Shown one piece after another: positions 27,601 through 34,714 of a stretch of DNA of 57,767 nt. How positions within the stretch are numbered: the stretch's first letter is position 1; each line of letters starts with the position of its first letter. This DNA is from Chitinophagaceae bacterium. Its GTDB lineage: Bacteria; Bacteroidota; Bacteroidia; Chitinophagales; Chitinophagaceae. The notes under the pieces were generated by a model. The model saw only the letters and a list, made by a program, of their open reading frames with translations. It did no database searches and had not been told where the DNA came from. Made by a program: the position numbers and the translations under genes. Location of the stretch: NCBI GenBank assembly GCA_027486835.1, contig JAIXOJ010000064.1, forward strand, positions 1 through 57,767, in the 5' to 3' direction.

Positions 27601-28098
27601 CTCTGCAATATCAAACATATTATTGTAACGTAATCTTAATTCAAACACTTTGTCAAAAAAGAGTCGATTGGTTATAAATGAGGGATTAGTAGCTGAACCA
27701 ATGTTTTCGTGTAAAGTAAATCCGCTGATGGCGTCTTGATCTCCATCGTTATCAATGTCTGCAAAAAAAAGTGGAGGATCTTTATAACAAAGTGAGTTCA
27801 TACACCTAATACCAAAAGCTCCATTACCTCTCACAATAAAAACAGGGTGAGCTGCATTTCCAATGTTTTCTACAAATTGAATTCCATATAACGAGGTATT
27901 TCTGAAATAATCTTTATCACCATCCCCATCAATATCCACGAAATTGGAATTTCTGTCATTAATACCCCCTCCCAAATAATTAAAAGGGTCATTAATCGGT
28001 GTAGCAAAATTCATTTGTGAAAATACACCAGTAAAGGGGATAAGTATCATCCCAACTAAGACAAATAAATGTTTAAATAATGAGGTAGGTTGTAACAT
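24694..28098 (-). CDS. Secreted T9SS cargo: FG-GAP/VCBS repeats plus eight Ig-like repeats
   Basis: 1,134 residues from the ATG at 28098; an upstream ATG at 28134 adds 12 residues before the signal peptide (LFKHLFVLVGMILIPF). Part one (about 30-320) has repeated calcium-binding-like loops DIDGDGD, DIDNDGD and DFDNDND, typical of FG-GAP/VCBS beta-propellers. Part two (about 330-1045) has eight units of about 85 residues with the core QTIxGF...YTITGVTGGASGNPI, ending in SxxATI-like strands. Part three is a type A sorting domain: VEIYPNPTHDVIYVKL through LPSGVYFLNI to KLFKKIVINR. The protein is exported by the type IX system and cleaved or anchored at the surface; an adhesive role is inferred. 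No catalytic motif was found. The AraC-like pseudogene lies upstream on the same strand. Confidence 0.87.
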   Translation of the reverse strand: MLQPTSLFKHLFVLVGMILIPFTGVFSQMNFATPINDPFNYLGGGINDRNSNFVDIDGDGDKDYFRNTSLYGIQFVENIGNAAHPVFIVRGNGAFGIRCMNSLCYKDPPLFFADIDNDGDQDAISGFTLHENIGSATNPSFITNRLFFDKVFELRLRYNNMFDIAESDFIVGATLVDIDGDGDLDFFAGGFFEDAPLYFARNTGSATNPKFTAEANNPFGLNNTASEKFPVFLDFDNDNDLDVVIGFGNMAGPGSGLTFFKNIGSKTNPNFTNIGNDLYGFSMPTGTDYGLVAFADIDNDGDIDAFLPGTPSKFYRNTIVNTNAGLLPQTIQGFDAVPTLTAGKQVYTITGVSGSASGNPIKYVSADPSIVQVIDSTLVPLKGGIAKVYAIQLGNSSYQAGFAEQPVTVVNPTKTVQTITGFDTIPILAIGDTFNITGVTGGASGNPVVFTSSVPPIAKVKGNKVIAISRGYAEITASQAGNLDYSPATPVVKWVQVGASKIAQKINGFPNTGAIPDLYPGQSFTITGVTGGLSGNPVEFSISKNDTMYVSLVGNTITALRPKSGNIIVAANQLGDSIYENADYTSSRFRVLNNPTKFNQTITGFTITNPLDPETTVDLSGVTGGSSGNPIVFTPNTNDTNQVAINGKTVTFKEAGIFFITATQAGSSTHNPATPVIKGVTVKLRGSKQYQQITNFVIPSIQVVGNTYTITGTTGGASGNPIIYYSSDTSVVSVNGNVLTMLKKGEAIITAMQNGNASFYPAVRKSITVYVKNKVPLTQAITGFGPIPDQIVGDTYTVTGVTGGASGYPIEFRSYGVDINNNELTVNKVGTFQIIAEQQGDGENYLPAPIQTQTVKVGKIPQVIKNLPTINRITIGGIISLNAVTGGASGNPLLITSNDSTIATIAGKTIKGINWGTTKITIWQVGDERYENAKPVVITVLVDSSTTLLPQTIAGFNAIPNLYIGNTYTIKDVIGGASGNPIIYTSSNAAVASVSGNVITAISSGTATITATQAGNSTYLPATTVSQNVIVNSTLHITYPISNNGNPVINVGTVEIYPNPTHDVIYVKLPQVNQPSNASFTLYNGTGLIAKRFNKFSPVNKLYKLNVSDLPSGVYFLNINDTALKLFKKIVINR

Positions 28099-28198
28099 AT
28101 ACTTTGCAATTTTATGAGGACAAAATAAGGACACGAGCTTTGATTAAACTTGTGTTTGGGCTGTTGGTTGAGTTTAAAATTCCGCTTTTTAAACTCAT

Positions 28199-29359
28199 TT
28201 AAGTGTTTTCATCATTCTTTTTGCTGGCTATACTCTTTTTAAATTCAAGGGGAGTTATTCCTTCTATAATTTTAAAGTTGGTAAAAAAGGAAGATCTGCT
28301 ATTAAATCCAATCTCTTCGGCAATGCCAGAGAAGTTGAGATTATCAAACTCGGGGTCGCTCAACAAACGTTTTGCTTCCTCAATCCTAAATTCATTTACG
28401 AATCTATTAAAGTTCTTTTGGCTGTGGGTATTGATTAACCATGACACCTCTTTTTAAGGTTTTTGCAACAAATCTGCCACCATAAACAAACTGATTTCTT
28501 TATTCTTATAGACTTTTGTTTCCTTAAAAAAGGTTACAATTTTTTCATAATTTTCATCAACCCCAGTCTGGATGCTTGCTTCACTAATTGGCGTATTTTC
28601 ATTTAAAGCCGCATGTAAACTCAGCTCATTTATCTCTTCTATGTTATCAATTTGGTTAAATTCAATGAGCAAACTTTTTTGAGTCAATCCATAAATAGAA
28701 ACCCAATAAACAATAAACCCTGTAGTGATTACTTCATATAAATAGATATACAAGTCCCAATCTGTATTCAATTGTACGATTGAAGAAACCAATTCTATTA
28801 CATAATCTAATGAAAAAATGAGACAGGTAATAATAATCCAATTCACTCTCCTTTTTTCTACTTCGGTGAAATAATTAGGAATTATTTTTTGTTGTTTTCT
28901 AATAAATAAGATTGTGAATACGGCATAGATAGCATTATACACGGGTGGTATAATGACCATTGAAATAACCAAAACAGGTTTATTACCAATACCATAAAAT
29001 TCATCCCCTAGTTTAGGAAATAATAGAAAAACAAATCCCAAAGCAAACTCTAACAATGCGGGGGTAAGATGCCAAAAATCTTTCTTATTTAATCTCCCCA
29101 AAACATTTTTGGTGTAAATAAAAAATAATGGCACAATGCCATAAGAAAATACAATGGGTAAATACCTAATGGTATGAAAAAAAGAAGGCAGGGTTACCTT
29201 CAACATCCATAGAATGTTTGTTCCAACATAAGCCAGTAAAAAAATGCCTAAAAGGATGAGCGCATTATTCTTCTTGCGATTAAGAATAAACAATAAACTA
29301 AAAATAATTGCCTGTAGTGTAACTAATGAGGTGAGGGTTTTAAAAATGCTTTCTAACAT
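28199..29359 (-). pseudogene. AraC-family regulator with N-terminal membrane domain, split by an in-frame stop
   Basis: Reading from 29359, seven hydrophobic segments (about residues 1-240) lead to a cytosolic linker and the start of an AraC DNA-binding domain (NKEISLFMVADLLQKP). A TAA at 28454-28456 then stops translation. The same reading frame continues with KEVSWLINTHSQKNF, RIEEAKRLL and GIAEEIGFNSRSSFFTNFK up to 28199, which completes the two helix-turn-helix motifs. Upstream and downstream parts are in the same frame with exactly one codon replaced, so it is a nonsense change, not a frameshift. The whole would be about 386 residues, the usual size for such sensors. It is probably non-functional, unless the stop is read through or is a sequence error. 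Confidence 0.88.
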
Positions 29360-29520
29360 AATTAAGGCTTAAACTATTGTGGGTATCTACAAATAAGATT
29401 TCCACAGCGCAATAATTGTCCCTCTAACTTAGTTAAAAAAAATAAAAAATCATAGATACTTGCACATTAAGTATTCGCCAAATTAATTTTTAAGTTCTCA
29501 TTCGTAATTACCACCCAATA

Positions 29521-30159
29521 CTATCTACTAATACCTTTCCACACCAATACTGCCAAAAATGCGCCAATAAAAGGGGCGGTTACATAAATCCATAAAGCAG
29601 AAAGATTACCCGATACCATTGCAGGAGCTAAACTTCTAGCTGGATTCATGGATGCACCAGAAATGGGGCCTGCAAACAAAGCCTCCAATAGAACTACTCC
29701 GCCAATAGCAAGCCCAGCCATTGTGCCTGTTTCTTTAGAACCTTGTGAAGTAAATAAGACCGTAAGCATTAATATAAAGGTGAGTATAACCTCTAAAACA
29801 AAAGATTGCTGGTTTGTGCCAGAAGGAATTGTAGCACCTAAATCAACATTTGCTGGAAACAATAATTTTAAAATACCTGATGCCAAACAAGCACCCACTA
29901 TTTGCGCTGCCATGTAGGGCAAAATTTCTTTCTTTGGAAAAAGCTTTGCAAAAGCAAAACCTAGCGTAACAGCTGGATTAAAGTGAGCACCAGAATGGTC
30001 GCCAAAGGCATAAATCATGGCGGTTACTATCAATCCAAAAGTAATCGATACCCCTAGATGTCCAATTTGACCTGGTAATTGGTGGTCAACAATAATGGCA
30101 CCGGTACCGCAAAAGATTAATGCAAAAGTGCCAATTGCTTCGGCTAGGTATTTTTTCAT
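29521..30159 (-). CDS. Aquaporin / MIP-family channel
   Basis: 212 residues with six membrane helices and two half-helix NPA motifs: HFNPAVT (Asn61-Ala63) and SMNPARS (Asn172-Arg175). The conserved Arg after the second NPA forms the selectivity filter. The N-terminus KKYLAEAIGTFALIFCGTGA is the typical first helix. It passes water or small neutral solutes. It lies 121 bp downstream of an ArsN-like acetyltransferase and an ArsR operon on the same strand; in some bacteria a MIP channel in an ars operon (AqpS) passes arsenite out of the cell. That role is inference from context only; sequence alone supports a water channel. Confidence 0.92.
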   Translation of the reverse strand: MKKYLAEAIGTFALIFCGTGAIIVDHQLPGQIGHLGVSITFGLIVTAMIYAFGDHSGAHFNPAVTLGFAFAKLFPKKEILPYMAAQIVGACLASGILKLLFPANVDLGATIPSGTNQQSFVLEVILTFILMLTVLFTSQGSKETGTMAGLAIGGVVLLEALFAGPISGASMNPARSLAPAMVSGNLSALWIYVTAPFIGAFLAVLVWKGISR

Positions 30160-30280
30160 TCGATTAAACTAATATCAAGTGTTTTGGAAGTGGCTATTAT
30201 TATATCGTAGCGGCCTTTTAGTTAACAATGGAAAAGAAACGGACAATGGTGAAGAAATTTGGAATGCAAGGGCCTAGATA

Positions 30281-30775
30281 TTAATCGATTCCAATTACCA
30301 TACTTCTTCTTTCCATCAACAGATTATCCCGCCAAGTAGTACCCAACTTTCCTATTCTTTCTCGATAACCCATTATTCTAAAACCATTATTCTGGTGGAT
30401 GGAAATACTCGCTTTGTTCTCTGGAAAAATGCCAGATTGCAAGGTCCATAAACCCTCTTGTTCACTTTGCTCAATCAAGTTCTGCATTAGTAAACTGCCT
30501 ATTTTTTTGCCCCTCGCTTGCGCTGCCACATATACACTTACTTCAGCCACGCCTGCATAAACACATCGACTAGAAACGGGCGTTAATGCGGCCCAGCCCA
30601 AAACAGCATCTTGATGCAAGGCTACGATTCTGCAAGTGAGTAAATGGCTTTTGTCCCAAGCTTCCCAATCTGGTGCAACTGTTTGAAAAGTTGCGCAGCC
30701 AGTGGCAATACCTTCTTCATAAATCCTTTTTACCGCTTCCCAATGTTGCGGGAGTAGGTTAGTAATCTTAATCAT
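30281..30775 (-). CDS. GNAT N-acetyltransferase, phosphinothricin/ArsN-like
   Basis: 164 residues from ATG 30775 (MIKITNLLPQHW); an upstream start at 30859 would overlap the metallophosphoesterase by 83 nt. The protein has the pattern of the phosphinothricin/arsinothricin acetyltransferase group: IYEEGIATGCATFQT near residues 18-32, then VAEVSVYVAAQARGKKIGSLL, which contains the acetyl-CoA-binding R-G-x-G/K loop, and NNGFRIMGYRERIGK near the end. In ars operons ArsN detoxifies arsinothricin. It lies one base after the stop codon of the metallophosphoesterase, so the two are co-transcribed. The substrate is inferred from family and neighbours. Confidence 0.82.
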   Translation of the reverse strand: MIKITNLLPQHWEAVKRIYEEGIATGCATFQTVAPDWEAWDKSHLLTCRIVALHQDAVLGWAALTPVSSRCVYAGVAEVSVYVAAQARGKKIGSLLMQNLIEQSEQEGLWTLQSGIFPENKASISIHQNNGFRIMGYRERIGKLGTTWRDNLLMERRSMVIGID

Positions 30776-30776
30776 A

Positions 30777-31550
30777 CTAAGCACCTTTTCTAAGCATGTC
30801 AGCAAATTCATTGGGCAATGGACTTGCTTCCACTGCGCTTGCTGCTGCTTCAATGTCATAATCGAACCGGATAAAATCCACTTTAATACTGTCTTTATCT
30901 AGTATAGAACTGTTTTCATTAATAGTAAGCAGCACATAGCCCCCCTGAGGGTTGCTGTCTTTGGGCTTGCCTACAGAACCGATGTTAATGGCATGTCTAT
31001 AATGGTTATTACCATCTATTCCTGAGTTCAGAATACGGTGATAGGGTTTATGAGTATGACCAAAGCAAAGAATATCAGCATCGGCTTGTTCCATAATGCG
31101 GAGCATGCTTTTCTCTTCTCGGTCTTCAAATAGATACTCGTTTATTTTTCGCGGACTACCATGAACCAGAAATAAGTTCAATTTGTCTTCATTCAACTGA
31201 AACTCCACCTTAATGTGAGCGGGCAGTGTACGTAAATAGGCACGCTCTTCTTCTTTCATAATGGAGTTAGTAAAAGCAATTGATATTTTTCCATTGTCTT
31301 TTTCATGGTCAGTTTTGTAGGCACAACCACATTCGTTGCTCATCCGTCCAATACCAAAATCGTAATTACCCGCAATAGTGGGGATTCTACGTTTTCGTAT
31401 TTCGTTTACTACTTCGTTTGGCCAAACATTGTATCCCACTAAATCGCCTAAGCAATAGATGGCGTCGGGATTTCGGCTGTCAACGTCAGAAAAAAATGCC
31501 TGCAAGGCAGGTAGGTTAGCATGTATGTCGCTAAAAAGGGCAATAGTCAT
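30777..31550 (-). CDS. Metallophosphoesterase family protein
   Basis: 257 residues from ATG 31550 (MTIALFSDIHANLPAL); the frame extends to 31598 but the earlier start adds residues unlike the family. Metal ligands are visible in order: SDIHAN (Asp8, His10), CLGDLVGY with the bridging Asp, AGNYD with Asn, VHGSPR with His and FGHTHKPY with His-x-His. It belongs to the YfcE/MJ0936-like calcineurin fold group, hydrolysing phosphodiesters or phosphomonoesters with two metals. It follows the frameshifted DUF6428 gene by 38 bp and precedes the acetyltransferase by one base, so it belongs to the ArsR-headed transcript. Its role there is not known. Confidence 0.86.
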   Translation of the reverse strand: MTIALFSDIHANLPALQAFFSDVDSRNPDAIYCLGDLVGYNVWPNEVVNEIRKRRIPTIAGNYDFGIGRMSNECGCAYKTDHEKDNGKISIAFTNSIMKEEERAYLRTLPAHIKVEFQLNEDKLNLFLVHGSPRKINEYLFEDREEKSMLRIMEQADADILCFGHTHKPYHRILNSGIDGNNHYRHAINIGSVGKPKDSNPQGGYVLLTINENSSILDKDSIKVDFIRFDYDIEAAASAVEASPLPNEFADMLRKGA

Positions 31551-31588
31551 CTGGTTTAAAATTAAATCTGGTTTATACGATTTTATGA

Positions 31589-32061
31589 TTAGCAACATCC
31601 ACCACCTGGTGTGCAGCAGCTTTGGTTGGCTGATTGTAACTCGCTCATAGTTACTTTTTGCTTTGCCGGTGGAATACCACAGGAATCACTGGCTAAGCAG
31701 GCCGTTTGTTTAGGGACTAACACAAAATCTACCCCATCGAATTCCAAACCATACTTACCAATAGTGTCCGTTTGGTATTCCACTTCTATTTCTAAATCTC
31801 CGATACCCAATTTAGATTCAGAGAGGGCGATAATCTTGGCTAGTTTTTGGGGTTTAAGCCGATGTTCAAAATCATTGGCATCCCAGAGTTGGAAGTTCAC
31901 TCTTTTTCTATGCGCTCCACACCGCCACAATCAATAAAATGTTTGGTAACTGCCCCCACTTCGGTTACATGGAAATGCTCGGGAACAAAACCACCACTGG
32001 CCAGTTTAAAATTTACAGACGGTACAGTTTGTAGATGCTCCTTAATTACTGAAAGTTTCAT
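31589..32061 (-). pseudogene. DUF6428 protein of the ars operon, disrupted by a frameshift
   Basis: From ATG 32061 the frame reads MKLSVIKEHLQTVPSVNF, then VPEHFHVTEVGAVTKHFIDCGG, and ends early at a TGA (31899-31897) after VERIEKE. The family sequence resumes in another frame with RVNFQLWDANDFEHRL, LGIGDLEIEVEYQTDTIGKYG and the Cys-rich tail SCCTPGGGCC, ending at 31589. The switch falls at a run of five T on the plus strand (31903-31907, five A in the mRNA); one extra A would restore a single frame of about 157 residues. DUF6428 genes regularly follow arsR in Bacteroidota arsenic operons, and the Cys-rich tail fits metal(loid) binding. It starts 20 bp after arsR. The gene is broken here, or this is a homopolymer error or slippage site. 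Confidence 0.85.
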
Positions 32062-32081
32062 TTTTATTTGTATTTAAATTG

Positions 32082-32414
32082 TTAACAACAACCATTATTT
32101 TTCTTTTCCAAAAGGATCGTAATGTTTTCAAAATAGCGCTTAATACGCCCCAACACCTCTTTATCTAGGCAATAGCAAATGGTATTGCCTTCTATTTCTC
32201 CTTTTATTAGCCCAGCATTTTTTAATTCCTTTAAATGTTGCGAAACAGTTGGCTGTGCCAGGGGTAATTCGTTTACAATGTCGCCACAAATACAGGTATC
32301 CACTTTTAGTAGGTATTCTAGAATGGCTATTCTGGCTGGATGCCCCAAGGCTTTTATGAGCGACGCCATTTCGTTTTGGCTATCTGTAAAATGTGCTGAC
32401 TTCGTTATTCCCAT
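32082..32414 (-). CDS. arsR: ArsR/SmtB-family metalloregulatory repressor
   Basis: 110 residues from ATG 32414 (MGITKSAHFT); an earlier in-frame start at 32465 is less likely because it would lie in the promoter. The winged helix covers LIKALGHPARIAILEYL (about 19-35) and the recognition helix QPTVSQHLKELKNAGLI (54-70). Cysteines in DTCICGDIV (Cys41, Cys43) at the helix-3 position, plus a terminal GCC (Cys109, Cys110), fit arsenite binding. It would repress its own operon until arsenite binds. A promoter and a near-palindrome lie just upstream. The following genes (DUF6428, metallophosphoesterase, ArsN-like, aquaporin) make an arsenic operon, but no arsC or efflux pump is present. Confidence 0.88.
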   Translation of the reverse strand: MGITKSAHFTDSQNEMASLIKALGHPARIAILEYLLKVDTCICGDIVNELPLAQPTVSQHLKELKNAGLIKGEIEGNTICYCLDKEVLGRIKRYFENITILLEKKNNGCC

Positions 32415-32423
32415 ATCTGTATC

Positions 32424-32463
32424 TAATGATTGCAATATTACGATAGAGATGCTTAGTAGCAAC
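32424..32463 (-). promoter_or_regulatory. Probable arsR promoter with overlapping operator
   Basis: On the minus strand GTTG (32463-32460) is followed after 19 bp by TAATATTG (32440-32433), one base off the Bacteroidota -7 consensus TAnnTTTG. A near-palindrome TAATGATTGCAATATTA (plus strand 32424-32440), built on the perfect core ATTGCAAT, overlaps the -7 box, which is where an ArsR-type repressor would be expected to bind. The start codon is 19 bp further on. Confidence 0.5.
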
Positions 32464-32531
32464 ATTTTTTTACAAAAAACCTCATTAGAAGATTGAGTAA
32501 ACCCAATTCTACCAAGATAAAATTTTAACCA

Positions 32532-32567
32532 TAAAAAAAGCCCACAAACAATTTGCGGGCTTTTTTT
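32532..32567 (-). terminator. Bidirectional hairpin terminator after the FKBP gene
   Basis: AGCCCACAAA (32539-32548) pairs with TTTGCGGGCT (32552-32561), one mismatch, three-base loop, flanked by seven A on the left and seven T on the right. Read on the minus strand it follows the FKBP stop codon by about 30 bp and separates it from the ars operon. Confidence 0.85.
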
Positions 32568-32598
32568 ATGGTAGTGATTTTGTAGAAATCGCTAGTAA

Positions 32599-33033
32599 CT
32601 ATTTAATTCCTAACAGCTCCACATCAAATATCAATGTGCTGTTTGGGCCAATTTGAGCGCTTACCTGACGCTCGCCATAGGCCATTGTTGGGTGGATAAA
32701 GAACCTGAACTTACTACCGAGCGGCATTAATTGCAACCCTTCTGTCCAGCCTTTAATTACCATGTTCAATGGAAATGAAGCGGGTTGTCCTCTTTTCACA
32801 CTACTGTCAAACACAGTACCGTCTATCAAAGTGCCGTGGTAATGGCAAGTAACCGTATTACTAGCAGTTGGCTTAGCCCCCTCTCCTGCTTGTAAAATTT
32901 CATACTGTAAGCCACTTTCGGTGGTAACCACTTCGGGCCTTAATTTATTTTCTGCTAAAAATGCTTCCCCAATACTTAGGTTCACACTGCTTTTTTCATT
33001 TTTCAAACCTGCTAATCTATCAGCAATTCCCAT
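32599..33033 (-). CDS. FKBP-type peptidyl-prolyl cis-trans isomerase
   Basis: 144 residues, no signal peptide, so probably cytosolic. The FKBP domain spans about residues 38-143: TESGLQYEILQAGEG, then VTCHYHGTLIDGTVFDSS, with the active-site VIKGWTEGLQLMPLGSKFRFFIHP and the closing STLIFDVELLGIK. It speeds proline isomerisation in protein folding. The N-terminal stretch (about 1-35) is a short helical extension seen in related Bacteroidota FKBPs. A TATTTTCG element lies about 15-20 bp upstream of the start on the minus strand and could be the -7 box. It is a single-gene unit closed by the terminator at 32532. Confidence 0.92.
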   Translation of the reverse strand: MGIADRLAGLKNEKSSVNLSIGEAFLAENKLRPEVVTTESGLQYEILQAGEGAKPTASNTVTCHYHGTLIDGTVFDSSVKRGQPASFPLNMVIKGWTEGLQLMPLGSKFRFFIHPTMAYGERQVSAQIGPNSTLIFDVELLGIK

Positions 33034-33318
33034 TTATAAAAAATTTTGCGGCGAAAATAGGGAAACTATGCTACTAACTAGGTCTGTTTAATACAGGTGA
33101 AAAGTTGGGCTAAATTGAATTATTTCCTCATTATCCTCCAGCAACAAATACTATTGAAATGAGTCGCAGTTAAATAGAGCTTACACTTAATCAAGCTTCA
33201 CTCAGTTGTGGTCAATATAATATCTATTACCAATGGTGGGCTTTTGTTATATTCAAGCAAGAAACGACTTTTCAAGGAATATCTTAATGTATTTACTGTA
33301 AAATAGTAAGCAACTACA

Positions 33319-33843
33319 GAAATGAGGTATGCAGGTGCGAAAATGAGGCATGCAGGTGCAGAAATGAGGTATGCAGGTGCAATAATGAGGTATGCAGATG
33401 CAGAAATGAGGTATGCAGGTGCGAAAATGAGGTATGCAGGTGCGATAATTTGCTGTGCATTAATGGAAATACTACATGCACATGCAGAAATGAGGCATGC
33501 AGGTGCAATAATTTGCTGTGCATTAATGGAAATACTACATGAACACGCAGAAATGAGGCATGCAGGTGCGATAATTTGCAGTGCATTAATCAAAACACTA
33601 CAAGCACATGCAGAAATGAGGTGTGCATGTGTGATAATTTGCTGTGCATCAGTGAGAACACTACTAGTAATACCAGAAAAGTGATGTGCAGGTGTGGAAA
33701 TTAGCTGAGCATTAGTGAAAATAGTACAAGCACATGCAGAAATGAGGTGTACAGGTGTGAAATTAAACAGTGCATTTGTTATAACACCACATGCAACTCC
33801 AGAAATGAGTAGTGTTTGCATGAAAATGAGTTATGCAGGTTTA
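33319..33843. repeat. Intergenic tandem array, twenty-five 21-bp units with 63-bp higher order
   Basis: The period stays at exactly 21 bp over 525 bp. Type-a units resemble GAAATGAGGTATGCAGGTGC; type-b units resemble ATAATTTGCTGTGCATTAAT; type-c units resemble GAAATACTACATGCACATGC. The left six units are all type a, after which a, b and c follow each other as a 63-bp higher-order unit. ATG-rich open frames cross it on both strands because 21 is a multiple of three; they have seven-residue repeats and are not called. The rest of 33034-34174 shows nothing recognisable. Confidence 0.93.
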
Positions 33844-34174
33844 AACGCACAATAATATCCGTCTAACTTTTCTTTCTTGGCAAAAACAAAACCCTAAAAG
33901 ATTGGATTTACCATTCAACGCTTTTATACTTTTTGCTGATGCATTGAATAAAAGGTATTATACGCATTGTGAAGACCTTTTGGTACTGAATACCCTTATA
34001 TCAATTTGCTACCTAAATTATTGATTACACCATTCTCAATTATTAACAAACCAAACCCGTCTTGATAAATTTCTAATACTGCAAATAGATTTACCATATC
34101 AAATAGCCTATCTATTTTCAATGTAGTTTCATGCTAAGCCTCAAAATGCGCCATATTTGCTGCAAAGAATAAAT

Positions 34175-34714
34175 ATGATACATCGACTTGCCGTTTTTTG
34201 TGGGAGTAAATCTGGTGCTAATCCCTTGTACGTGGAACACGCAAAAAAAATTGGTAGTTGGATGGCTATAAATCAGGTAACATTAATTTATGGTGGTGGT
34301 AGTGTGGGTATCATGGGAGCAATAGCGGATACCATCATGCAAAACGGTGGAAAGGTGGTGGGGGTTATTCCTGAAGTATTAATGCAATGGGAGAAAGGAC
34401 ATACTTACATAACCGAACTGATACAAGTGAGTGATATGCACCAAAGAAAAAAACTCATGTACGACCTTTGCGAAGCCGCCGTCATACTCCCAGGCGGTAA
34501 TGGCACCATGGATGAATTGTTTGAGATGCTCACTTGGAACACGCTACAAATTCACGATAAAAAGATTTTTCTATTGAATTCAGGTGGGTATTATCACCAT
34601 TTGCTAGAACATTTTGCACACATGCAGTTCGAAGGTTTTCTACATGAAAGCTGGAAAGACCGATTGGTAGTGGTAGATACCCCCGAACAATTGTTTGATT
34701 TACTTATTTCCTAA
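34175..34714 (+). CDS. LOG family protein (Lonely Guy, cytokinin-type phosphoribohydrolase)
   Basis: 179 residues from ATG 34175 (MIHRLAVFCGSKSG); the TTG at 34157 is not needed. The family motifs are YGGGSVGIMG (about 39-48) and LPGGNGTMDE (about 105-114), which bind the nucleotide phosphate and hold the catalytic Glu. LOG proteins split nucleoside 5'-monophosphates such as AMP or cytokinin ribotides into the base and ribose-5-phosphate. Cytosolic. A CATATTTG element at 34152-34159, one base off the -7 consensus, may be the promoter. The last 11 bp overlap the convergent barrel gene. Confidence 0.92.
   Translation: MIHRLAVFCGSKSGANPLYVEHAKKIGSWMAINQVTLIYGGGSVGIMGAIADTIMQNGGKVVGVIPEVLMQWEKGHTYITELIQVSDMHQRKKLMYDLCEAAVILPGGNGTMDELFEMLTWNTLQIHDKKIFLLNSGGYYHHLLEHFAHMQFEGFLHESWKDRLVVVDTPEQLFDLLIS

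Noticed and set aside
28199-28447. Independent small AraC-like gene
   Set aside because: It is in the same frame as the upstream membrane-domain frame, with only a single stop codon between them, so it is the C-terminal part of that gene.
31589-31930. A separate small gene starting at 31930 in the ars operon
   Set aside because: Its start is TTG inside the conserved DUF6428 coding sequence; it is the C-terminal part of the frameshifted gene.
33198-33821. 207-codon minus-strand frame and 120-codon plus-strand frame across the second 21-bp array
   Set aside because: Both strands are open by the same arithmetic; the peptides are pure heptad repeats with no signal, no known family and no promoter.
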